DNA of 23,369 nucleotides from positions 1 to 23,369 of the IMG/VR virus record IMGVR_UViG_3300028384_000522; one strand, written 5' to 3'. Of the stretch, positions 11,637-19,460 are shown in pieces; positions within the stretch are counted from its first letter, which is position 1; each line of letters opens with the position of its first letter. The stretch comes from a virus. A program made the position numbers and the translations under genes. The notes beneath the pieces were generated by a model, which was given only the letters and a program-made list of their open reading frames with translations, searched no databases and was not told where the DNA came from.

Positions 11637-13640
11637 ATGAGCAAAGAGTTAGGACCCGAAGGAATCTCAGCAGCAGTAGAAGCTACTGAAGAAGAGTTAT
11701 ACGAACTAAATTCATTAGGCACAATACTTGAGTCTAAATACACCGAGTACAAAGATGCTCGTGATGATATTGAAGACGATTGGATTGAAGATCTAAGAGC
11801 ATTCATGGGTCAGTACGATCCAGAGGTTCTAGCCAAGATACAGTCTAAAGGTGAAAGATCACAGGTCTATGTAGGCTTGACCCGAACCAAGGTGCTCGCA
11901 GCCTTTTCAAGAATCACAGATTTATTATTCCAACCAGGACAAAAATTCTTTTCTATTGAACCAACACCAGTTTCCAAACAACCCCTTGTTGAACAACAAC
12001 TAACTGAACAAGCCGCACTTGAAATTATGCAAGCTGCCGAAGTAGTAGATCCTGGATTGGTAGATGATTTAATTGTTGCAAGAATGGACGAGCTCAAACA
12101 AGAAATAGAAGAAGAGACAGACAGAAGAGTAGACAACATGGAAGAAGCTATTCTTGACCAAGCTGTTGAAAGTAATCTTGAAGGCAAGATGAAAGATGCC
12201 ATTATGGAGCAAGTTATATTTGGTACTGGTGCAATGAAGGCTGGTACTTTAAGAATAGACAAAGATCATAAATGGATTAAAGGCGAAGAGGGTTTCCAAC
12301 TTATATACGAAGAAAGTGCATTCCCCGAAATGGAGGCTGTGTCAGTATTTGATTTATACCCCGACCCGCATGCGACAAGCATGGACGACCTAAGAGATTT
12401 ATTTAGAAGGCATATTATCTCAAGACAAGAGTTTAGAGATCTAAAAGATTTCCCAGGCTTTAATGAAGATTTAATTAATGAGTGTATACAGATGAACCCA
12501 GAGGGTAATCATGACGAAGCACAACACGAGAAAGACAGAAGACAGATTGCAAACGTAAATGACAGATCTGCTGAAACAAATAAGTTCGAACTTCTAGAAT
12601 ATTGGGGTTCATTAAATGGTTACGATTTACAAGACGCTGGAGTTGAGTTTGGTGAAGACGATGATCTTGCCCAAGAGTACCACGCTAACGTGTGGATAGT
12701 AGATGGTAAAGTAATTAAGGCACAGCTTAATCCTTTACCTGGTGGCATAATACCTTACTTTATATTCCCTTACGAAAAGAACCCTCACGCATTTTGGGGA
12801 ACTGGCGTACCTAGAATGATGAGAGACTCACAAGCTACCATGAATGCAGCTACAAGAATCTATTTAGATAACGTAGCCCTATCTTCTGGTCCTATGGTTG
12901 AGGTTAATACTGATATCATGGCTTCAGGAGAAGATCCAACGGAGTTATATCCTTGGCGTGTATTCTTGAGAGAGGGTGGAGATGGAAATCAGCCTATGGT
13001 TAGATTTTATCAACCGCAATCAAACTCCCCAGCACTTGTATCTGTTATAGAATTATTTAGAAGATTTGCCGATGAGACTACGGCACTGCCGTCCTATACC
13101 CACGGACAAACACAAAGTTCACTCAATAGAACTGCCACAGGTATTTCTATTCTTATGAGCAACGCAAACATAGTCTTGAAATCAGTTATTAAAAACATTG
13201 ATGACTACCTTACCAAACCAATGATACGCTCACTATATGATTGGAATATGACATGGAATGAAAATGAAAATGTTAAATCCGATATGCGTATTGTAGCTAA
13301 AGGATCCACAGCCCTTATACAGAAAGAAGTACAATCACAAAGATTGTTACAGTTCCTTTCTTTAATTAATAATCCAATGGACGCACAGATGGTTGATAGA
13401 GAAAAACTATTAACCGATATAGCTAAGTCTTTAGATATTGATCCAGAGGAAGTAATAAAATCGCAAAAGGAGATAATGGATGAGCAAGCATTACAACAAG
13501 CTATCATTGCCAGCCAGCAAGGCGGTCAAGTTGATCAAGTCCCAAATGGGGACGGAATGGTCGGTCCTGATGGACGAAATGGAGTCGCTCCGCCAAATGG
13601 AGCGGGACCAGTTGGAAATAACGGAGGACTACCGCTTTAG
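11637..13640 (+). CDS. portal protein
   Basis: At 667 aa and directly after terL this is the portal, consistent with podovirus-type or P22-like portals of 600-720 aa. The N-terminus has a long helical region with YKDARDDIEDDWIEDLRAFM. The middle includes GTGAMKAG, FDLYPDPHA, and the typical stretch IIPYFIFPYEKNPHAFWGTG then PRMMRDSQATMNAATR. TATGISILMSNANIVLK marks the crown-side helices. The C-terminal 50 residues are Gly, Pro, Asn and Gln rich, and disordered. The dodecameric portal is the channel for DNA entry and exit. Its tail end overlaps another small gene in a different frame. Confidence 0.92.
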   Translation: MSKELGPEGISAAVEATEEELYELNSLGTILESKYTEYKDARDDIEDDWIEDLRAFMGQYDPEVLAKIQSKGERSQVYVGLTRTKVLAAFSRITDLLFQPGQKFFSIEPTPVSKQPLVEQQLTEQAALEIMQAAEVVDPGLVDDLIVARMDELKQEIEEETDRRVDNMEEAILDQAVESNLEGKMKDAIMEQVIFGTGAMKAGTLRIDKDHKWIKGEEGFQLIYEESAFPEMEAVSVFDLYPDPHATSMDDLRDLFRRHIISRQEFRDLKDFPGFNEDLINECIQMNPEGNHDEAQHEKDRRQIANVNDRSAETNKFELLEYWGSLNGYDLQDAGVEFGEDDDLAQEYHANVWIVDGKVIKAQLNPLPGGIIPYFIFPYEKNPHAFWGTGVPRMMRDSQATMNAATRIYLDNVALSSGPMVEVNTDIMASGEDPTELYPWRVFLREGGDGNQPMVRFYQPQSNSPALVSVIELFRRFADETTALPSYTHGQTQSSLNRTATGISILMSNANIVLKSVIKNIDDYLTKPMIRSLYDWNMTWNENENVKSDMRIVAKGSTALIQKEVQSQRLLQFLSLINNPMDAQMVDREKLLTDIAKSLDIDPEEVIKSQKEIMDEQALQQAIIASQQGGQVDQVPNGDGMVGPDGRNGVAPPNGAGPVGNNGGLPL

Positions 13641-13749
13641 TCAAGGGCGTTGCGACATTCTTAAGTTTATAGTATCTTTAGATACAATTGCTGATAAAGT
13701 AATTAATTCGTTAGGTTCCCGAAAGGATACACCTAACATTTATAGTTAA
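13570..13749 (+). CDS. small hypothetical protein overlapping the portal gene end (59 aa)
   Basis: The frame is open from 13480; ATG 13570 gives MDEMESLRQMERDQLEITED then YRFSQGRCDILKFIVSLD. The E-D-Y-R-F-x-Q-G-R helix pair resembles small helical proteins encoded between portal and scaffold in marine podovirus genomes. About 71 nt overlap the portal frame, and the remaining 109 nt would otherwise be an unexplained gap. An earlier ATG at 13546 is possible. Neither start has a clear ribosome binding site, so coupling to the portal stop is likely. Confidence 0.68.
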   Translation: MDEMESLRQMERDQLEITEDYRFSQGRCDILKFIVSLDTIADKVINSLGSRKDTPNIYS

Positions 13750-13777
13750 TTCGATACCCCGATAAGGAACCGAAAAA

Positions 13778-14749
13778 ATGGAAAGAGAAAAAACTAAAGG
13801 CGAGAAAATCGCTGAAAAGCTTGAAAAAGAAGCTGATGAGATGTTGAAACAAATTCAAAGCTCTCAACAGGAATCTGAACCAGAAGCCAAAGGGTTAGCT
13901 ACCGAAGAGGCTGAAGAGCAAGACACCCCTGAAGAAGTGGTCGAAGATGTAGAAACTTTACCCGATGAATCTCAGGAAACTGAAGAAGCGTCTGATCAGC
14001 AAGAAGAAGAGATTCAGGAAGAAGAAACTAAATCCGATAAGGGTTTGTTATCTGCTGAACAGTGGGAAGAAAGGTACAAGAATGCTCAGGCACGAATGAC
14101 CAAGGCTACCCAGAGAGAGAAAGAACTTGAAGCCAAGATAGCTGAAATGTCTAATAAGATAACAGCGATTGAAAGCATGAAGTCTGAGGCTCGTATTGAG
14201 AAACAGAAGGAAGAGGTGAACATAGATCTAGGTGAGATTATGAAAGATTACCCAGAAATTGTTAAACCGCTTCAAAGTTATGTCGATGCTCGCATCGCGT
14301 CTGTGGATCAAAAAATGCAACAGGCTACAGAAGAGGTCTTGAAGTCTCAACAAGAAGAAGCAGATAGGAAGCATTATGCAGCTATTGCTGATGTGCATCC
14401 AGATTGGAAGTCTGTATCAGCTAGTGATGATTTCACTATATGGTTAGAAAGACAATCTAGAATGTGGCGTACTGCCGCATCCGATGGTGATGCCCAAGAC
14501 GTTGTAGCACTCTTATCAAAATATAAAGAAGATTTAGGTCTGGTTTCCAAAACAGTTTCCAAAAAGGAATTAGTGGAAAAGGCAAAACAAAATGTTGAAC
14601 CTTCACTCTCTAAAGCCAGGAAGCAAAACGTAGGTAGTAGTAAAAGAATTTGGACTGCCCAAGAAATTGGTAAACTTTCTGATAAAGAATTTAGAAAGCT
14701 TGAAAAAGAAATTGATCAGGCTTACACAGATGGAAGGGTTAGGACATAG
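13778..14749 (+). CDS. capsid scaffolding protein
   Basis: This 323-aa acidic protein sits between the portal and the coat protein, the scaffold position. The N-terminal 95 residues are Glu- and Gln-rich and disordered. Residues about 105-150 form a coiled coil (ARMTKATQREKELEAKIAEM), and a second helical region spans about 165-200. The C-terminus is basic (SKARKQNVGSSKRIW then EFRKLEKEIDQAYTDGRVRT), as in scaffolds whose C-terminal helix-loop-helix docks on coat protein. AAGGAACCG precedes the start. A protease domain is not seen. Confidence 0.82.
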   Translation: MEREKTKGEKIAEKLEKEADEMLKQIQSSQQESEPEAKGLATEEAEEQDTPEEVVEDVETLPDESQETEEASDQQEEEIQEEETKSDKGLLSAEQWEERYKNAQARMTKATQREKELEAKIAEMSNKITAIESMKSEARIEKQKEEVNIDLGEIMKDYPEIVKPLQSYVDARIASVDQKMQQATEEVLKSQQEEADRKHYAAIADVHPDWKSVSASDDFTIWLERQSRMWRTAASDGDAQDVVALLSKYKEDLGLVSKTVSKKELVEKAKQNVEPSLSKARKQNVGSSKRIWTAQEIGKLSDKEFRKLEKEIDQAYTDGRVRT

Positions 14750-14793
14750 GACATTACTGCTTAAAATAATTTTTTTATATTGAGGTAATTAAT

Positions 14794-15660
14794 ATGGCAT
14801 ATTCATCTTCAGGCGGAAGCTTTAGCTTCGCAGCTGGTGAACAACATTTTATACCTGAAGTATTCTCTAGAAAACTACAAGCTAAGTTTTATGCTCAGAC
14901 CATGTTGTCTGAAGTTACAACTAACGAGTACGAAGGAGAGATTTCAGGGTTAGGTAACAAAGTTAACATTAGAACAGTACCAGCGGTTTCGGTTGCTGAC
15001 TACTCAGGATCTATTTCCTATTCAGATGTTACTTCATCTACCATTGAGTTAAACATCGACAAAGCTAAAAGCTATGCTTTTAAAGTTGATGACATCCTAA
15101 AAGAGCAAGCCGATATCGACTTTCTAAATGAAGCAGCGGGTGACGCAGCTCAAAACATGAAGATCGCTATTGAGCAAGATGTGTTCGCTAACGTAGCCGC
15201 AGGTTCGTCTTTAACAGACATCAACGGCACTCCAGCAAACATTACATCAGCTAATGTTTTAGGACATATTCTCGATGCAGGACAGCAACTTGATGAAAAC
15301 AATATTCCTGAAGAAGGAAGATTTATGATCATCAACCCAGCTGTTGCTACATTGTTAAAACAGTCAGAACTCAGACAAGCATACTTAACTGGTGACAATG
15401 TTTCACCATTAAGAAATGGCTTCATCGGAACAGTTGATAGATTCAATATGTATGTATCTAACAACTTAAGTACAACATCAGGTGTTACATCTGGTCTGTA
15501 CGGACATCCAAAAGCTATTGCTTATGCTTCTCAAATGACTAACACTGAAACTGTAAGACTTGAGTCTTCATTCGGTGATGGCGTTAGAGGTCTAGCTGTT
15601 TACGGATACAAAGTTATCCTACCAACAGCGATTGGTGAATTTAAGTTACAAGTAGCTTAA
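14794..15660 (+). CDS. major capsid (coat) protein
   Basis: The 288-aa protein follows the scaffold and precedes a strong terminator, typical for a highly expressed coat gene. N-terminal AAGEQHFIPEVFSRKLQAKF and GLGNKVNIRTVPAVSVADYS are characteristic of HK97-fold coat proteins of podoviruses (E-loop region), with a middle helix of A-domain residues (AGDAAQNMKIAIEQDVFANV) and a C-terminal block ESSFGDGVRGLAVYGYKVIL. GAGG lies before ATG 14794. There is no signal of a pro-peptide or decoration domain. Confidence 0.92.
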   Translation: MAYSSSGGSFSFAAGEQHFIPEVFSRKLQAKFYAQTMLSEVTTNEYEGEISGLGNKVNIRTVPAVSVADYSGSISYSDVTSSTIELNIDKAKSYAFKVDDILKEQADIDFLNEAAGDAAQNMKIAIEQDVFANVAAGSSLTDINGTPANITSANVLGHILDAGQQLDENNIPEEGRFMIINPAVATLLKQSELRQAYLTGDNVSPLRNGFIGTVDRFNMYVSNNLSTTSGVTSGLYGHPKAIAYASQMTNTETVRLESSFGDGVRGLAVYGYKVILPTAIGEFKLQVA

Positions 15661-15670
15661 TTTAACTTGT

Positions 15671-15697
15671 GGGGGAGTTTCGGCTCCCCTTTTTTTT
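15671..15697 (+). terminator. rho-independent terminator after the coat gene
   Basis: GGGGAG (15672-15677), loop TTTCGG, CTCCCC (15684-15689), then eight T followed by G and seven more T. It lies 11 nt after the coat stop codon and would cap the packaging-head transcript. Confidence 0.93.
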
Positions 15698-15728
15698 GTT
15701 TTTTTCCCACTAGCTTGTACCCATGTTT

Positions 15729-15755
15729 TTGTGATAACTTAAGCATAGTTATAAT
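15729..15755 (+). promoter_or_regulatory. candidate promoter for the neck and tail genes
   Basis: A perfect TATAAT (15750-15755) follows the terminator, with a poor TTGTGA -35 box (15729-15734) at only 15 nt. Transcription would start near 15762, just before GAGG and ATG 15771. The location right after a terminator supports it more than the -35 match. Confidence 0.5.
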
Positions 15756-15770
15756 TAAATCGAGGTTACT

Positions 15771-16055
15771 ATGACAAAAGACGAACTTATTAAATCAGCA
15801 AAAGAGAACTACAATGTTTCTCTTAACCCAAAAGACAAACTAAAAGATTTAGAACTGCAATATGCATCTCTTGAAAGCAACGTAAGTGTTGAAGAGGAAG
15901 TTGTAGTTGAGTCAAACTCTAAAGATCCAATAGCTTCAAGAGGAGAGCACGGCAAAGTAGTTGCCTGGCATCCAATGCACAGATCAGATTTTTGGGAGTT
16001 TGTTTACGACAAAGGATCTTTGACAAAAGAAGAGAAGGAAAAACTAGGACTATAA
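15771..16055 (+). CDS. hypothetical small head/neck protein (94 aa)
   Basis: The first 30 residues (MTKDELIKSAKENYNVSLNP then KDKLKDLELQYASLE) look like a HeH/LEM-type small helical motif often attached to phage structural proteins. An acidic linker (NVSVEEEVVVESNSKD) follows, then a conserved-looking tail VVAWHPMHRSDFWEFVYDKG. The position after the coat gene suggests a head-associated or connector role. I cannot name the family. Confidence 0.75.
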   Translation: MTKDELIKSAKENYNVSLNPKDKLKDLELQYASLESNVSVEEEVVVESNSKDPIASRGEHGKVVAWHPMHRSDFWEFVYDKGSLTKEEKEKLGL

Positions 16056-16056
16056 A

Positions 16057-16722
16057 ATGGCAACAGTTAAAGTAATTGATCTTATAAATAGAGCAGAAGA
16101 GATTCTGCAAGACACGACTAATGTAAGATGGTCACAACAAACTTTATTGAACTATCTTAATGATGGTCAGAGAGAGATTGTGTTGTTTAGACCAGACGCA
16201 AATCCAGTCAACGCATCTTTTACTTTAACAGCTAACAGTGCAAAACAAACGCTTCCAAGTGCAGGACTTAGATTATTATCTATTTACAGAAACTCTGCAC
16301 CTACAACAAAACCAATAACAAACATTGAAAGAAGAGTCCTGGACGATCAAATAGAGGATTGGCATGGAACAACAGGTACGAATGTTGAACACTATGTTTA
16401 TGATCCTTTAGATCCAAAAGTTTTTTATGTCTATCCGCACACAACAGCATCAGATGCAACTATAGAAGTTGTTTATAGTTCAGCACCTACAGATATAACT
16501 ATCAGTGATTTTACATCATCAACCACAGTTATATCTCTAGACGATGTCTATGCTAATGCTATTTTAGACTTTATGCTATATAGAGCATACCAAAAAGATA
16601 CTGAATACGCTGGAGATCTACAAAGATCTGGAGTTTATTTACAGTCATTCCAAAACTCACTAGGAGTTAAAAACCAAGTTGATGCTGGATCTACTCCACG
16701 ACCATCAACACCAGCACAATAA
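16057..16722 (+). CDS. phage head-tail adaptor protein, DUF6682-like (221 aa)
   Basis: The N-terminal helices VIDLINRAEEILQDTTNVRW and LLNYLNDGQREIVLFRPDAN match the adaptor proteins that follow the coat gene in podoviruses. A beta-rich middle (SAGLRLLSIYRN, VFYVYPHTTASDATIEVVY) and the end helix VYANAILDFMLYRAYQKDTE complete the family layout. Adaptors bind beneath the portal and connect it to the tail. The gene starts 1 nt after the previous stop. The C-terminal Pro/Thr tail is disordered. Confidence 0.82.
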   Translation: MATVKVIDLINRAEEILQDTTNVRWSQQTLLNYLNDGQREIVLFRPDANPVNASFTLTANSAKQTLPSAGLRLLSIYRNSAPTTKPITNIERRVLDDQIEDWHGTTGTNVEHYVYDPLDPKVFYVYPHTTASDATIEVVYSSAPTDITISDFTSSTTVISLDDVYANAILDFMLYRAYQKDTEYAGDLQRSGVYLQSFQNSLGVKNQVDAGSTPRPSTPAQ

Positions 16723-16728
16723 TGAATA

Positions 16729-17406
16729 ATGGCAGTAGCAAAAAAGATAGAATCATTAGTTCCTAAAGTAAAAAGAGAAGCACCAAGCTGTCCATCATTT
16801 ATTGCTGTCGAAGAATTAAGAAACACTATAATTGATTTTTGTGTTAACACAGATATTTATCTATCAGAACTTACCCTATTTCAAACAGTTACAGGCATCA
16901 ACGAGTACGAAGCTGCCGACTTAGATATTCCAACAGGAACTGAGCTAAACCATATAATAGATTTTTATTGTGAGCGTGGTGAATCAAACGATCAGTTATC
17001 GGAAAAGAGCTTGGCAAGATTAGAGCCGAAGTCTTTGATTGGTACACCATCATTGATAGATGCATACGGCAAAGGCAAGCCAAAATATTATGCACAAAGA
17101 AATCAAGAGATTATTTTATTCGCTCCCACCCCCGAAAAAAACTATTCGCTCTATGCGTTATATAGTTTAAAACCTACAGCGACAGCAACAACAATTCCTA
17201 ATATAATTGTTAATGAGTACCAGGAAACTATTATTCATGGTGCTTTGTATAGACTGCAAATGATGAAAGATAGCCCATGGAGTGATGTCCAGGCAGCAGA
17301 CCTTAATAAAAGAATGTATGATAAGGGAGAGGCACAGGCAGTCAGAAAATCCAAGTATGGATTAGTTGGTGCACCTCTTACAGTTAGATATCAGGAGTTT
17401 ATGTAA
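16729..17406 (+). CDS. virion neck/tail structural protein (225 aa)
   Basis: The protein combines N-terminal helices (EELRNTIIDFCVNTDIYLSE), a beta region with GTELNHIIDFYCERGESND and PKYYAQRNQEIILFAPTPEK, then NEYQETIIHGALYRLQMMKD and a basic end. The alternating strand pattern and YQETIIHGALYRL helix parallel the preceding adaptor, so this is probably a second connector or tail-tube-like protein. The stop shares a base with the next start (TAATG). The family name is not recognised. Confidence 0.72.
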   Translation: MAVAKKIESLVPKVKREAPSCPSFIAVEELRNTIIDFCVNTDIYLSELTLFQTVTGINEYEAADLDIPTGTELNHIIDFYCERGESNDQLSEKSLARLEPKSLIGTPSLIDAYGKGKPKYYAQRNQEIILFAPTPEKNYSLYALYSLKPTATATTIPNIIVNEYQETIIHGALYRLQMMKDSPWSDVQAADLNKRMYDKGEAQAVRKSKYGLVGAPLTVRYQEFM

Positions 17407-17780
17407 TGGCATATTCAACAACAATTAAAGTAGTAGTTGGGGATACACATCCAGAGCTAAACTTTACCTTAACAGATTCAAATACAGCAGCTACTGGGAA
17501 AACACTAGACCCAGAAGATCCGACAACTTTTGCTCCAATAGACCTTACAGGATCTACAACAAGAGTAAGAATAAGAAAGATAGGAACAACGGCTATTGTT
17601 GATACTATTGTTTGTTCTATAACAGATGCAACCGCAGGTAAGTGTGCAATGGTGTTTACTAATTCTACTTTTACCGAAGCAGGGTTTTACGAGGGAGAAA
17701 TAGAAATAACCAAATCAGATGGCAACATTCAAACAGTTAATGATCTAATTAAGTTTAATGTGAGAGATGACTTTGACTAA
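17406..17780 (+). CDS. BppU N-terminal domain-like tail/baseplate protein (124 aa)
   Basis: The pattern VVVGDTHPELNFTLTDSNTA, IDLTGSTTRVRIRKIGTTAI, then AGKCAMVFTNSTFTEAGFYE and GEIEITKSDGNIQTVND is that of the BppU N-terminal (DUF2479-type) immunoglobulin-like beta domain. That domain often attaches fibres to the baseplate or adds a collar. It is only one domain long, and is coupled to the next gene (TAATG). The neighbours suggest it is a fibre-complex component. Confidence 0.7.
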   Translation: MAYSTTIKVVVGDTHPELNFTLTDSNTAATGKTLDPEDPTTFAPIDLTGSTTRVRIRKIGTTAIVDTIVCSITDATAGKCAMVFTNSTFTEAGFYEGEIEITKSDGNIQTVNDLIKFNVRDDFD

Positions 17781-19006
17781 TGGCTATAAGATTAGTTGTA
17801 GAGTATCCGAACCTACAAGTAAGTGTAAAGACCCAAGAGGTTTCTCTTACAGTAGAAGCAGCACAATCTAACTCACCCTCTTTACAAACCTCTGTATTAA
17901 ATCCTAACCTTGGTGTTCAAACATCTGTTATTGCACCTATATCAGGAATACTATTAGACTTTGTTCAGCCCAATTTAGCGGTTACTAGTCTTAACTTATT
18001 TGCTGATATTCTAGTAGACCCAGATACCAAGAATCTTTATTTCAATAAAGGTAATCCAAACGCAGTTATTGTTAATATGTTAGAGGAGTTAGCATACTCT
18101 GTTAACAAACCATTCACTGATTCTTTTTCTTTTACAGACGAACAGGCACTTGATGTTAGTAAGGGTTTATCAGACTCAACAAGCGTAACTGAATCTATTG
18201 ATATCTTATTAGAGTTCTTAAGAGAATTTAGCGATAGTTATACACTTTCTGATCAACCAGCTCTCTTTTTTGAGAGACCTGTTGCAGATGACAACTTTAA
18301 CTTTAGCGATGATCAAACATTCGCTGTTGGTAAAAATATACAACACTCTGTTTTAATATTTGAAGATGCAGACTTTGCTGTTGGTAAAAATGTAAGCGAT
18401 AGCTTTGGAATTACAGAAGATTCTATATTTAACTTAGGTGTTAATAAATCAGACTCTTTATCTGTAGCCGAAACAGATGCTAAAGACTTAAGCTTGTCTA
18501 AGTCAGATACCTTAAGCATGACTGAGGCACCAGCTTTATTATTTGAAGCCCCGCACTCTGATTCTGTTTCTATAAGTGAGTCATTCAGCAGAACAGTTGC
18601 TTTTGTTAGATCTTTCTCTGATACATTTAGCCTGGATGATGTTGCAAGCGTAGATGATCCATTGCAGACAGATGTAAGCTCAGAAAAAACCAATGTGGCA
18701 TTCTTGTCAGAGGATAGCGTCTTTAGTTTTAGCAAACCATTAACAGATACGACAAACATTACTGAACAACTTGCTCAGTCAGTTAGTAAACCTTTCTCTG
18801 AGAGTGTTGCAGTCAGTGAGCTTTTAGCCCAATCTAACAGCCTTACCAAAGCAGATAGCCTTTCCATATCTGATCAAGATGTGATATCTTTTGACAAAAG
18901 TATTGATGACACTTTAACAATGTCCGAAAGCATTAGCTTAAAGGTTATTGTCAGTTCTAAGAGTGTTTTAAATACTGCTGCACTTAATACAAGTGCTCTT
19001 AATTAG
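17780..19006 (+). CDS. repetitive Asp/Ser-rich tail structural protein (408 aa)
   Basis: After an N-terminal region of short NPNLGVQTSV-like repeats (1-75) and an LVDPDTKNLYFNKGNPNAVI segment, residues about 110-390 consist of roughly 22-32-residue repeats. The core is DSxSxTE/DE followed by a hydrophobic triplet and K/S-rich spacing, for example DSFSFTDEQALDVSKGLSDS, then SESVAVSELLAQSNSLTKAD. The C-terminus ends AALNTSALN. The repeats likely form a long beta-solenoid or thread, and I recognise similar DS-rich repeat proteins among marine phage tail genes. Serine-rich acidic repeats might bind calcium; that is speculative. Confidence 0.75.
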   Translation: MAIRLVVEYPNLQVSVKTQEVSLTVEAAQSNSPSLQTSVLNPNLGVQTSVIAPISGILLDFVQPNLAVTSLNLFADILVDPDTKNLYFNKGNPNAVIVNMLEELAYSVNKPFTDSFSFTDEQALDVSKGLSDSTSVTESIDILLEFLREFSDSYTLSDQPALFFERPVADDNFNFSDDQTFAVGKNIQHSVLIFEDADFAVGKNVSDSFGITEDSIFNLGVNKSDSLSVAETDAKDLSLSKSDTLSMTEAPALLFEAPHSDSVSISESFSRTVAFVRSFSDTFSLDDVASVDDPLQTDVSSEKTNVAFLSEDSVFSFSKPLTDTTNITEQLAQSVSKPFSESVAVSELLAQSNSLTKADSLSISDQDVISFDKSIDDTLTMSESISLKVIVSSKSVLNTAALNTSALN

Positions 19007-19014
19007 GAGTAAAA

Positions 19015-19446
19015 ATGATAGTTGATAATTTTAAACTAACAGGTAAGTTAAAAATTGAGCTTAACGATGAGGTGGTTGCCTATGTTCCAAACATAGTTGT
19101 TAGTGACGGAAAAGACTTTGTAGCATCTAGAATGAAAGATACTTCAGACTCTGCAATGTCGCACATGGCAATTGGTACAGGATCTACAGCAGCTGCGGCT
19201 TCAGACTCCGCACTAGGTTCTGAGTTATCAGGAAGCAGAACAGCACTAACCTCAACCACAGTTACTGGCAATGACATTGTTTATGTTGCTACTTTTGGTG
19301 CAGGTACAGGCACGGGTGCGGTCACAGAGGCAGGCATATTTAATGCTTCATCAAGTGGCACAATGTTATGTAGAACAGTTTTTTCAGTTGTAAATAAAGG
19401 ATCTGCTGACTCAATGACAATTACCTGGACAGTTACAGTTAGCTAA
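19015..19446 (+). CDS. tail fibre-associated structural protein (143 aa)
   Basis: The segment MSHMAIGTGSTAAAASDSAL then GSELSGSRTAL, IVYVATFGAGTGTGAVTEAG and SMTITWTVTVS is a conserved block found in phage proteins next to tail fibres; it has the pattern of a small beta-sandwich with a glycine-rich tip. AGGAG precedes ATG 19015. The next gene is the large fibre. It is probably a small distal or collar protein; no biochemical role is known. Confidence 0.72.
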   Translation: MIVDNFKLTGKLKIELNDEVVAYVPNIVVSDGKDFVASRMKDTSDSAMSHMAIGTGSTAAAASDSALGSELSGSRTALTSTTVTGNDIVYVATFGAGTGTGAVTEAGIFNASSSGTMLCRTVFSVVNKGSADSMTITWTVTVS

Positions 19447-19460
19447 AAAAGAGGTATTAA

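Noticed and set aside
11867-12262. 131-aa minus-strand frame within the portal gene, and similar long antisense frames in terL, coat and fibre genes
   Set aside because: Shadow frames of strongly supported genes, with Ser/Cys-rich nonsense composition and no ribosome binding sites.
13833-13850. CTGATGA followed by GAAAC in the scaffold gene
   Set aside because: No stem II hairpin between the two elements and no stem III or cleavage site; it is ordinary coding sequence.
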